Position numbers and translations under genes: made by a program. A stretch of 64,000 bases of DNA from UQRS01 sp050946935 (GTDB taxonomy: Bacteria; Bacillota; Clostridia; Oscillospirales; Acutalibacteraceae): contig JBMNVR010000011.1 in the NCBI GenBank assembly GCA_050946935.1, positions 1 to 64,000 on the forward strand, written 5' to 3'. Below are positions 1 through 7,648 of this stretch, in pieces. The notes under the pieces were generated by a model. That model was not told the DNA's origin and searched no databases. It saw only the letters and a list, made by a program, of their open reading frames with translations. The first letter of the stretch is position 1, and every line of letters begins with the position of its first letter.

Positions 1-230
1 CCCTCCCCGCCCAGCAGAACAGAGGCCAGATACAGTCCGGCCACCAGGATACCGGTCACAGCCGCAGCGCTGGCATAGAGGCGGCCGACCACCATGGTCA
101 GCACCACACAAACCGCCAGCACACCCGTGATCAAGAGGATGTCGGCCTTTCCCCCCGTGACAGCAGAGACGATCAGGCTGGCCGCCGCATATACCACACC
201 GGTACCGAGCGGAATGGCAGGACGCAGCAC
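1..230 (-). CDS. N-terminal part of a small-residue-rich membrane protein, cut by the window edge
   Basis: On the minus strand an open frame runs off the left edge. It reads LRPAIPLGTGVVYAAASLIV and continues with strongly hydrophobic stretches rich in Ala, Val, Leu and Gly, which fits two or three membrane segments. I chose the GTG at 230-228 because AAGGAG lies just upstream, although the spacing of about 4 bases is short. An ATG two bases further upstream is in a different frame that gives no sensible protein. Too little is present to name a family. The hairpin repeat at 241-369 sits directly upstream of it. Confidence 0.45.
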   Translation of the reverse strand, partial: MLRPAIPLGTGVVYAAASLIVSAVTGGKADILLITGVLAVCVVLTMVVGRLYASAAAVTGILVAGLYLASVLLGGE

Positions 231-236
231 GCATCT

Positions 237-369
237 CCTTGAAAAACGCTGCTGCCTGTTTTTTTGCTTTTGTGACAGGCACGTGGCGTTTTTCTTTTCA
301 AAAAATAGGATGTATATCAAATCTCAGAGGCTCCAATTGCCAAGAGAAATGATATACATCCTATTTTTT
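237..369. repeat. Double-hairpin repeat, copy 1
   Basis: Two adjacent hairpins. The first (241-293) pairs GAAAAACGC with GCGTTTTTC and TGCCTGT with ACAGGCA. The second (300-369) is a perfect 20-bp inverted repeat with a 30-base loop. A second copy lies at 11330-11443, in which the loop of the second hairpin is related to this one in inverted orientation. The element separates the AraC gene from the partial membrane gene. Confidence 0.7.
300..369. terminator. Bidirectional terminator-like hairpin with A6/T6 flanks
   Basis: Perfect inverted repeat: AAAAAATAGGATGTATATCA at 300-319 and its exact complement at 350-369. The outer arms are A6 and T6, so either strand would end in a U run. It lies 42 bases past the end of the minus-strand AraC gene and could terminate it. 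Confidence 0.6.
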
Positions 370-410
370 CAGGATTTTCCTTTGCATTAAGCGTCCTCAT
401 ATCCCCGATC

Positions 411-1280
411 CTATTCATCCGGGTAAAAGATGATCGTTTTATTGGAAAGGTCCGTGATTGGCGCGACCCCGAACTGCGCTTTATAGCTGCGGTAAAAGGA
501 GGAGTAATCCTTCCATCCGCTGGAGAGTGCGGCCTCTCCTGCCGGCATACCATCCCGGATATACTGCCGCGCCATCGCCAGTCGCTTGGTGATGGTGTAT
601 TTCCAGATTGTGAATCCAGTCGCTTGCTTGAATTGATTGTTCAAATGGGTTTTACTGGTGAAAAACATCTCTGCAAGCGAGTCGAGCGTATAATCTTCGC
701 ACAAATGCGTGTTCATATAGTCGATCAGCTGGCTGACCAGCGTGCCTGTTTTTTCTTTTTGAAAGGTATGGCTGTTTTTCCGGGCGAGGTAGGCGCGGTG
801 TATTTCCAGCAAAACGGGGGAGAGACAGGCGCGCATGATCAGCGGCTTACAGCTGTTCGGTGCCATCTGAAACTGTGTCGAAAGCATAAACATACAGGAA
901 TGAACCAGATCCTGATTCAGCATATCCGGCGTATAGAGGTTTTCTTGCCCGGCTGGGCGGTTTGTATAGGCTTCGGTCAGCAGATGTTCCGGATCGATGC
1001 CGTCGAGCATACCAGGGGAAAACTCGATTGCGATACGTTCGTAAGGCAGGCTGGGATTGACTTGTATACGATGAACTTCTCCGGAGCGGATGAGGATGAC
1101 GCATCCAGGATAGAGGTCGTATGTATTGGATTCCACGAAAAATTTCCCGCTACCCGCAATAAAATAGCAAAATTCGTGTGCGTCGTGAACGCCCAGGGGA
1201 AAATCCTGGACGTTCGGATGTGTGTCCCGTTTGTGATGAACGTAATAGCTGTCTGTAATATGCCGGAAAAACAGCGCCAC
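411..1280 (-). CDS. AraC-family transcriptional regulator with cupin sensor
   Basis: The 289-residue protein has the usual AraC/XylS layout. An N-terminal cupin-like sensor spans about residues 15-115 (HDAHEFCYFIAGSGKFFVE and following strands). A C-terminal double helix-turn-helix spans about residues 185-285, with the signature YTLDSLAEMFFTSKTHLNNQ and the second helix ending in FGVAPI. Such proteins usually bind a sugar or small carbon source and switch on a neighbouring catabolic operon. The start is a GTG with GGGGAGG eight bases upstream. No clear target operon adjoins it, because the IS insertion at 1557-2935 separates it from the xylan genes. Family call is firm; the ligand is unknown. 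Confidence 0.88.
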   Translation of the reverse strand: MALFFRHITDSYYVHHKRDTHPNVQDFPLGVHDAHEFCYFIAGSGKFFVESNTYDLYPGCVILIRSGEVHRIQVNPSLPYERIAIEFSPGMLDGIDPEHLLTEAYTNRPAGQENLYTPDMLNQDLVHSCMFMLSTQFQMAPNSCKPLIMRACLSPVLLEIHRAYLARKNSHTFQKEKTGTLVSQLIDYMNTHLCEDYTLDSLAEMFFTSKTHLNNQFKQATGFTIWKYTITKRLAMARQYIRDGMPAGEAALSSGWKDYSSFYRSYKAQFGVAPITDLSNKTIIFYPDE

Positions 1281-1556
1281 GGAAGATACCTCCCCTTTTT
1301 TTGCAGTACTGACTACTCCAACTTTTTTAAAATAATACCCTATTATTTACACTTTTACAATGTGAATTTTCTTTATTCAATAAATAATTACTTTTTTACA
1401 ACAACAATTGCCTTTATATGCAATTGAATTGTATATAGAAATATCATAAAATAAATAACGAAAAAAGTATTCTAAAATATTAAAAGATTTAGTTTATTCT
1501 AACCAATTTTGTGGCGTTTGCCGGATTGGGCGGCTACGCGAGAGAGGTGCTGGTGT
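1281..1556. other. AT-rich intergenic stretch with a short fragment of a displaced gene
   Basis: From 1320 to about 1505 the sequence is very AT-rich and holds no gene; it is the upstream region of the AraC gene. From 1508 to 1556 base composition turns GC-rich and a plus-strand frame reads VAFAGLGGYAREVLV before running into the IS end. AGLGGYAREVL resembles the nucleotide-binding start of Gfo/Idh/MocA oxidoreductases. There is no ribosome binding site or ATG, and no continuation on the far side of the IS, so I read it as a gene stump left by the insertion. Confidence 0.35.
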
Positions 1557-1720
1557 GTCAACTACCCATCATCTAAAGAAAATGGGCTTGTAACTATCCG
1601 GTAGTGCTCACGGAGTAACCCTCCTACCTTTTTGACACGCAGGTTGCGTGCTGATGTTACATCGTGGGGTGGTTGACAGCACCCCTTACAACAGAGCTTT
1701 ACTCTGCTGTAACTGTATCC
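1557..1720 (-). ncRNA. Candidate omega/re-RNA of the TnpB element
   Basis: TnpB proteins use a guide RNA made from the 3' end of tnpB plus the right end of the element, with the guide taken from the flanking host sequence. The region directly past the tnpB stop folds into at least three hairpins: GGGGTGCTGTCAACCACCCC at about 1667-1686, CACGC/GCGTG at about 1637-1651 and CCCAT/ATGGG near 1565-1586. The guide would lie just below 1557. Inferred from position and folding only; the RNA ends are not determined. Confidence 0.4.
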
Positions 1721-2844
1721 GGTACTTTTCGTACACTATCTGCCAGATAGTTGATTCCCATACGATACAGATTCATGGCACCGATCCTGTCATCATTGGA
1801 CTGATAGCTGCAGTTCTTACAACAGAACACATGCTTCTTCTTGTTGCGGTTGGCCCGTCCGGTGTGGCCGCAAACAGGACATGTCTGGCTGGTATAAGCA
1901 GGATCTACTTTGATCACAGAACACTGGTTATTTGCTGCTTTGTAGATCAGCTTTTCCTCCAAATCAAAGAAAGACCAGCTGACACTGACATATCGGTTCT
2001 TCAGGCTTACTTTCTCTGTGGCCTTACGAACGCCACTCAGATCTTCCAGCACAAAGAGTGTATGCTTTGGGTTGTTTTCAACGAGTGCCTTCGATACCTG
2101 ATGATTTACATCCTGCATCCAACGGTTTTCTCTTGAACCAATGGCTTTTAATTTGCGTCTGGAAGATGGGGTCTTGACTTGCTGTAGCTGTTTGCGGGTC
2201 TTGGCATATTGGGCTCGTTTCTGCTTGATCTGTTTTCCACTAACGAATCCGGACTTGCGATTGCTATCATAGGTGGCCACTACAAAATTAATACCCCTAT
2301 CGATACCCACCACATGACAGATATCTGCAAGGTTGCTTTCCTCCACCTCATAGGTGACTGGGATGTGCAGGAAATACTTTCCGTGCTTATAGACCAGCTT
2401 GGCTGTACCGAACCGGTACTTTTCGTGGTCGAAGTATTTCTCCATTCCTTCGGAATAATAAGGAAGTTTCACTCGTCCAGAGAGGGTATTGACGGAAAAC
2501 AGATTGCTAGTGAGGGAGTAATCTCGGTTCCATACGAGGTCGTATTGAGGTTTCTTGAAGTCCGGCTTTATCCATTCTTTTTGATTTTCCAGTATGGTTT
2601 TATACCGGGCAATGACGGTCTTAAAGACAGACTGGGCCATTTGGGATTTCAGACCGAACTTTTCACGGAGGGTGGTGTAGAGAGCATTATTGAGGGAAGG
2701 TTGCCTGAGATCATGGGTCTTAAACACATAAGCAGAAACATAATTGCAGGCAGCACGATAGACAGACATGGTAGCGATCAGCTTTTCTTTGTCTGTTTCT
2801 GATGTGACGATCTGGATTTTCGTTGTAATGGTAAGTTGTTCCAT
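1699..2844 (-). CDS. tnpB: TnpB, RNA-guided nuclease of an IS200/IS605-type element
   Basis: A 381-residue TnpB with all expected parts. The N-terminal helical and WED/REC-like region occupies about residues 1-170. RuvC motif I is GIDRGINF with D182, RuvC II is VLED with E267, the zinc finger has Cys322, Cys325, Cys342 and Cys345, and RuvC III is SNDDRIGAMN with D351/D352. It therefore looks catalytically intact. The family cuts DNA next to a short motif under guidance of an RNA from the element's right end. The ATG has AAAGGAG five bases upstream. No tnpA is nearby, so this is an orphan copy. A divergent hairpin/promoter region lies upstream. Confidence 0.9.
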   Translation of the reverse strand: MEQLTITTKIQIVTSETDKEKLIATMSVYRAACNYVSAYVFKTHDLRQPSLNNALYTTLREKFGLKSQMAQSVFKTVIARYKTILENQKEWIKPDFKKPQYDLVWNRDYSLTSNLFSVNTLSGRVKLPYYSEGMEKYFDHEKYRFGTAKLVYKHGKYFLHIPVTYEVEESNLADICHVVGIDRGINFVVATYDSNRKSGFVSGKQIKQKRAQYAKTRKQLQQVKTPSSRRKLKAIGSRENRWMQDVNHQVSKALVENNPKHTLFVLEDLSGVRKATEKVSLKNRYVSVSWSFFDLEEKLIYKAANNQCSVIKVDPAYTSQTCPVCGHTGRANRNKKKHVFCCKNCSYQSNDDRIGAMNLYRMGINYLADSVRKVPDTVTAE

Positions 2845-3035
2845 TTCTTCTCCTTTCTCTATTATTTTGGTCCTTATTTTCCTAGAACATTACTTCACTA
2901 TAATATATAGTATAATATTTCTAGTGAAAACGCAATAGAGGTTGAAAGAATTGGAAAACAAATATTATCGTAGAAACAGAGGACGAAATGCATTCGGCCA
3001 TCCATTAATTTATGGTTAGTATATCGCCTCACAAG

Positions 3036-3095
3036 GCTGAGAAAGGAGAGAAGGCGTTCCTCCCACCACCTGAAAGGTAATGGGTTTCCCGCCTC
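3036..3095 (+). mobile_element. Likely leftover end of a second IS200/IS605-type element
   Basis: The stretch GGCGTTCCTCCCACCACCTG followed by AAAGGTAATGGGTTTCCCGC has the look of an IS200/IS605 right end: CCCA..ACCT pairs with AGGT..TGGG to form an imperfect hairpin. No transposase goes with it. It ends about 10 bases before the start codon of the GH115 gene. Recognition is from memory of such ends, so confidence is modest. Confidence 0.4.
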
Positions 3096-3104
3096 AAAAA
3101 AGTT

Positions 3105-6100
3105 ATGAAAAAGAGTCTGGCGTTTCTGTTGATTTTTGCATTGTTCTGCGGTTTGATTCCCCCTTCGTCTGGCGTTGCTGACGCGGGCAGCAGGGATGGC
3201 TTTCCTTTGTTTTCAGAGGGCGTGGCCGCCGGCCTGTATGTATCCGAGGCGGATTATCCGCAGATCATGCGCGCGGCGGGTGATCTGCGTGAGGATGTGG
3301 AGCGCGTCACAGGCGTTTTGCCGACACTTTCGACCGATCTGGCCGCACTGGGCAAGTGCGCGGTTATCATCGGTTCTGTCGAACAAAGCCCGGTAATCGC
3401 GCAGCTGATGGAGCAGGGCTTGCTGGATGAAGCGCAGGACATCTCCGGAAAATTTGAAGCATTCGTCATCAAAACAGTTGAGAACCCTTTGCCGGGCGTG
3501 GAAAAGGCGCTGGTTATCGCCGGCAGCGATAAGCGCGGCACGATCTACGGCATTTACGATGTGTCGGAGGAGATCGGCGTTTCTCCCTATTATTGGTGGG
3601 CGGACGTGACGCCACTGCGGCAAAGCGCGATCGTCCTTAACGACATCGTAAGGACAGAGGGGGAGCCATCGGTCAAATATCGTGGCGTCTTTATTAACGA
3701 CGAGCGGAATCTGACCGAATGGTCGGCTCAGTTTGCAACCGACGAAACGCCCGGCACGCCGAATGCCGGTACATATGAAAAAGTATTTGAGCTTCTGCTC
3801 CGGCTGAAGGCCAATACCCTCTGGCCGGCCATGCACAATTACAGCGAGGCCTTCAACCTCCGTGAGGATGAAGATGGAGTTTCGATCAACGCCAAGCTGG
3901 CCGACAGCTATGGTATCGTCATGGGTGCCTCCCACTGTGAGATGCTGTTGCGCAACAACGAGGGGGAGTGGAGCCGATGGGCCAGCGCAAATACGGGGAA
4001 ATATGACGCTGCCGGTAAACCGGTCTACGACTACACCGTCAATCCCGAGGCGCTGGAGGCCTATTGGAGAGATCGGGTCGAGAAAAACAAAGATTTTGAA
4101 GGGATTTACAACATCGGCATGCGCGGAATCCACGATTCCGGTATGTCGTTTGGAGGATTGTCCAATCCGACCCTCGCGCAAAAGATTGCGGTCTTGCAAG
4201 AGGTGATTGACTGCCAACGCCGCATTCTGAGCGAGGTGCTTGGCAAGCCGGCCGAAGAGATTCCGCAGGCCTTTATCCCTTATAAAGAGGTGGCCGAGTA
4301 TTATAACGGAGACTCCAGCACGCCCGGCGTGCAAATTCCGGATGACGTGATCCTCATGTGGGCGGAGGATAACCATGGCTACCTCCGGCAAACGCCAACC
4401 GAGGCCGAACGGCAAAGGAGCGGCGGCTCAGGTGTGTATTATCACGTTTCCTACTGGGGCGTAGCGGATACCAGTTATCTGTGGCTGAACACCACGCCTC
4501 TGAGCGAGATATATGAGGAACTTAAAAAAGCCTATGACACAGGAGTGCAGAAGTACTGGGTTCTCAATGTAGGGGATATCAAGCCTTCGGAGATTTCGCT
4601 TGAGTTTTTCATGAATCTTGCCTGGGACATAGATTTCTGTGATGATACGACCATTAAGGATTATATCGCAGGGGTCGCACAGCGCGATTTTCTTCTGGAC
4701 GAGGCACAGGCGACCGAAACGGCCGATATACTGACCCTATATTACCAGTACAATATCGCCAAACGGCCGGAATTCCAAGGGTATGAAAGCAGCAATGGCA
4801 ACGCCCCCTACAGCATTACCGCAAATGGTGATGAAGCGCAGATCCGCGTTGATCAGCTGGATGCGCTGGTTGCGCGTGCCAAGGTGCTTTACGACGCGGT
4901 AGATCCCGCACGCAAGGATGCCTTTTTTGAAATGCTGTATTATCCGCTTCGGTCAAGCGCGAACAATCTTGCCATGCATGTCTACTGGCAGAAAAACCAA
5001 CTGTACAAAGCGCAAGGACGGTACAACAGCGTACAGAAGTATCAGGATTTATCGGTGGCGGCGTATAACAATATAGTCAGCGACATGATCTATTATAACA
5101 AGACCCTGCAAAGTGGCAAATGGGATAAGATCATGAACCCGTATAACGGCAGCATCCCGGTTGCCGTCGGATTGCGGAGCTTTGAGACGGTCAGTGCCTT
5201 CGACGCGGTGGAGGGGATCGGAGCGGTCTGCGAGGGGCAGGAGATGCCGAATGACGAGGTGACCTTAACCTTTTCCTCGCTGAGCGACAACCGACGGTTT
5301 ATAGATATTTACAGCCGGGAAGATGCTGCCAACAGCTGGACCATAGATGTCAGCGACGATTTCATTGTACCAGCCGAAAGCGCTGGAACAGTCTCGGACG
5401 AGACACGCGTATGGATTGGTATCGACTGGGATAAGGCGAGCCGGGGAGAAAATACCGGAACCGTTACTGTGCGGGATGACAAGGGAAATAAATTCATATT
5501 CCAGGTTTCGGCCAACAAATCGACCGCAGTGCTGCGCGGCCGGATGTATGCGGAAGAAAACGGCGTCGTCGCTATAGAGGCAGAGCATTATTCCGAAAGC
5601 GTGGCCGGGGATGGCAGCGAGTGGCGGCTGGTTCAAGATCTCGGCCGCAGCGGCGACTCCATGAAAGTTTATCCGGAGCTTGCGGCGCGTGTAGATGAGA
5701 ATTTTTCTGAAACGGCAGCCCAACTCAAATACGATATTTATTTTGACAACGCTGGTACTTTCACCGGCACCCTATACCGCATACCCACCCTAAACGAGGG
5801 CAGCGAGAATGGGGTGACAAAGACCTGCCGGATTGCAGTCGGGATGGAGGGGGAAACGCCGCAGGTTCTTTCGGGTAATGCCACCTGCGTCGATGTCAAT
5901 TCGAAATGGAAGAAGAATACGCTGGAAAACATTGAAAAACTGACCTTCACCATTCGGATTAGCGAGCCGGGACGGCAGACGCTGGTGGTTTATCAATCCG
6001 ACGGCGGGATCGCCTTTGACCGGATCGTGATTAACACAGGTGGGGAGGTTTCCTCTTACCTCGGCCCTGCGGAAAGCTATAACACAATTTCCTTTGAAAA

Positions 6101-7592
6101 AGCTCCGGAGTCTGTTCTTCCGCAGGCGGCCGACAGTACATCCGAACCGGAAATCCAGATATACCGCTCCGGAGACGGGGCGATCCAGCAGATCCCGGTC
6201 ACTGATTTTATCAGTATGTCGCCGGACGATTCTTTCCAGTTGGAGGGAATTTTGACCGGCGGGGAAACGATGGATACCTCCGTTTTATGGAGTGTCGCCT
6301 CAGGCGGAGAGATCGTTGAGTTGACCCTCCGGGAGGACGGCACAGCGATCATCGGTGCCAAACAGGAGGGGGAAGCTGTGCTCCTTGCGTCGGCGACGGA
6401 GAACACCGGGCTGATTCGTTACTGCAAGGTAACCGTATCATCCGGTGCAGTGGCAGCTCCCGCCGAGTTTTTGGAGCAGGATGGGGAGGTCATGATTGAT
6501 ATAATCTCGGCACTGGAGCAGTCTCCTTATGCGAATTATACCAATCGCGGCGCCTATGTCTGGCGACTAAACGAGGATGGTAATGCGCTATCCGTACAAC
6601 CGGATATCGGACTGAAATGGCAGGGGAGCGCAAAGACCTCTACCGCTGAGTACGATTCGGCCTTTTTATCTGCCTATGCGCCACAGCTGAATTTCCAGAT
6701 TTACTTTGAGCATACCGGTACGTATTATATCCATACCCTGTCCAGTCACCCAACCGACGCCTCTGACTCCTATCATATCGGGTTGGATGGCGTATGGCAG
6801 CTTCACACCAATTATGCCACCCATCACGGGAACCTGCGGTGGGAGAAACGGGATGCCGGCTGGTACATCACAGTGGATACCCCTGGTCTGCATACTCTCA
6901 ATATCTGGCCACGGGAGGATGGCATTGTCTCCCACAGGATTTATCTGACCCAAACGGTCGGCAAGAGTTATTTCAGCGGATGGGGGCCGGAGGAAAGCCC
7001 CCGCCGTATGGTAACGGCGGGGGACAAAACCGCGCTGACCTCGCTGGTGCGCACCAACACCTCGCGGGAGGAGGCTGGCTATACCTCCGAATCCTGGAGC
7101 GTCTTCGCGGCGGCGCGCACAGCCGCGCTGAAGGCACTTGGAGATAGCTATGTACAGCAGGAGACGCTGGATGCGGCTTATTCGCAATTGGAACTGGCAG
7201 CTTCGGCGCTGGAGACGGTTGGCTGGCAGGTGGTCAGCTCCATGATCGACGCACTGCCCGACTGCTATTCCCTCACGGTGGAGGATGCGGCGGCGATCGT
7301 AGCAGCACGCAAAGCATATGAGGCACTGGACGCCTCCAACCGCGAGCAAGTGGAAAATCTTACAAAGCTAACCGCACTGGAGGAGGATTTGGCCATTATG
7401 ACCTCCGACCAAAAAGGAGACATAGACCGTGACGGCAAGCGAACCGTATCGGATGTGGTGCAACTTCGAGGCCTGATCGTCAGCGGGGAACGGCTGACAG
7501 CCGCACAGCATTGGGCGGCCGACCTCGATTCGAGCGGCGGACTCACGGTGAGCGACGTGATTGCGTTGCGGCAGATGATTGTACAAGCATAA
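3105..7592 (+). CDS. Secreted GH115 alpha-glucuronidase with C-terminal type I dockerin
   Basis: A 1495-residue extracellular enzyme that should remove (4-O-methyl-)glucuronic acid from xylan. Residues 1-27 form a signal peptide. The GH115 catalytic region covers about residues 40-760, with typical blocks such as VKYRGVFINDERNLTEW, KANTLWPAMHNYSEAFN, GIYNIGMRGIHDSGM and WVLNVGDIKP. A GH115 C-terminal beta domain follows (about 815-990, starting near EAEHYSE), then an Ig-like segment, a second carbohydrate-binding-like beta domain (about 1120-1290) and two FIVAR-like helical repeats. Residues 1437-1495 are a type I dockerin with duplicated calcium loops DIDRDGKRTVSD and DLDSSGGLTVSD. No good ribosome binding site precedes the ATG. 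The SGNH esterase gene follows 56 bases later. Confidence 0.92.
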   Translation: MKKSLAFLLIFALFCGLIPPSSGVADAGSRDGFPLFSEGVAAGLYVSEADYPQIMRAAGDLREDVERVTGVLPTLSTDLAALGKCAVIIGSVEQSPVIAQLMEQGLLDEAQDISGKFEAFVIKTVENPLPGVEKALVIAGSDKRGTIYGIYDVSEEIGVSPYYWWADVTPLRQSAIVLNDIVRTEGEPSVKYRGVFINDERNLTEWSAQFATDETPGTPNAGTYEKVFELLLRLKANTLWPAMHNYSEAFNLREDEDGVSINAKLADSYGIVMGASHCEMLLRNNEGEWSRWASANTGKYDAAGKPVYDYTVNPEALEAYWRDRVEKNKDFEGIYNIGMRGIHDSGMSFGGLSNPTLAQKIAVLQEVIDCQRRILSEVLGKPAEEIPQAFIPYKEVAEYYNGDSSTPGVQIPDDVILMWAEDNHGYLRQTPTEAERQRSGGSGVYYHVSYWGVADTSYLWLNTTPLSEIYEELKKAYDTGVQKYWVLNVGDIKPSEISLEFFMNLAWDIDFCDDTTIKDYIAGVAQRDFLLDEAQATETADILTLYYQYNIAKRPEFQGYESSNGNAPYSITANGDEAQIRVDQLDALVARAKVLYDAVDPARKDAFFEMLYYPLRSSANNLAMHVYWQKNQLYKAQGRYNSVQKYQDLSVAAYNNIVSDMIYYNKTLQSGKWDKIMNPYNGSIPVAVGLRSFETVSAFDAVEGIGAVCEGQEMPNDEVTLTFSSLSDNRRFIDIYSREDAANSWTIDVSDDFIVPAESAGTVSDETRVWIGIDWDKASRGENTGTVTVRDDKGNKFIFQVSANKSTAVLRGRMYAEENGVVAIEAEHYSESVAGDGSEWRLVQDLGRSGDSMKVYPELAARVDENFSETAAQLKYDIYFDNAGTFTGTLYRIPTLNEGSENGVTKTCRIAVGMEGETPQVLSGNATCVDVNSKWKKNTLENIEKLTFTIRISEPGRQTLVVYQSDGGIAFDRIVINTGGEVSSYLGPAESYNTISFEKAPESVLPQAADSTSEPEIQIYRSGDGAIQQIPVTDFISMSPDDSFQLEGILTGGETMDTSVLWSVASGGEIVELTLREDGTAIIGAKQEGEAVLLASATENTGLIRYCKVTVSSGAVAAPAEFLEQDGEVMIDIISALEQSPYANYTNRGAYVWRLNEDGNALSVQPDIGLKWQGSAKTSTAEYDSAFLSAYAPQLNFQIYFEHTGTYYIHTLSSHPTDASDSYHIGLDGVWQLHTNYATHHGNLRWEKRDAGWYITVDTPGLHTLNIWPREDGIVSHRIYLTQTVGKSYFSGWGPEESPRRMVTAGDKTALTSLVRTNTSREEAGYTSESWSVFAAARTAALKALGDSYVQQETLDAAYSQLELAASALETVGWQVVSSMIDALPDCYSLTVEDAAAIVAARKAYEALDASNREQVENLTKLTALEEDLAIMTSDQKGDIDRDGKRTVSDVVQLRGLIVSGERLTAAQHWAADLDSSGGLTVSDVIALRQMIVQA

Positions 7593-7648
7593 GGGCACGC
7601 TTCGGCCACGCTTTGCGACCGAATTTTATGAAACAGGAGGCATGTTGT

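Larger units (their letters stand above)
1557..2935 (-). mobile_element. IS200/IS605-type element carrying only tnpB
   Basis: An intact tnpB with hairpins on both sides and no tnpA. On the element's right side (1557-1700) the minus strand can fold GGGGTG/CACCCC, CACGC/GCGTG and CCCAT/ATGGG hairpins. On its left side, TTCACTA and TAGTGAA form an imperfect palindrome at about 2891-2925 around an AT-rich core that also resembles a promoter. I set the right boundary near 1557, where GC-rich host-like sequence begins, and the left boundary near 2935; both are approximate. Without tnpA the element would need a transposase in trans. Confidence 0.6.

Noticed and set aside
94..390. Plus-strand frame at the left edge
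   Set aside because: It runs through the hairpin repeat and opposes a better hydrophobic minus-strand frame with a Shine-Dalgarno sequence.
2942..3019. Short plus-strand frame reading KELENKYYRRNRGRNAFGHP, considered as a transposase remnant
   Set aside because: Only 25 codons, TTG start, and no convincing match to TnpA or TnpB ends that I can recall.
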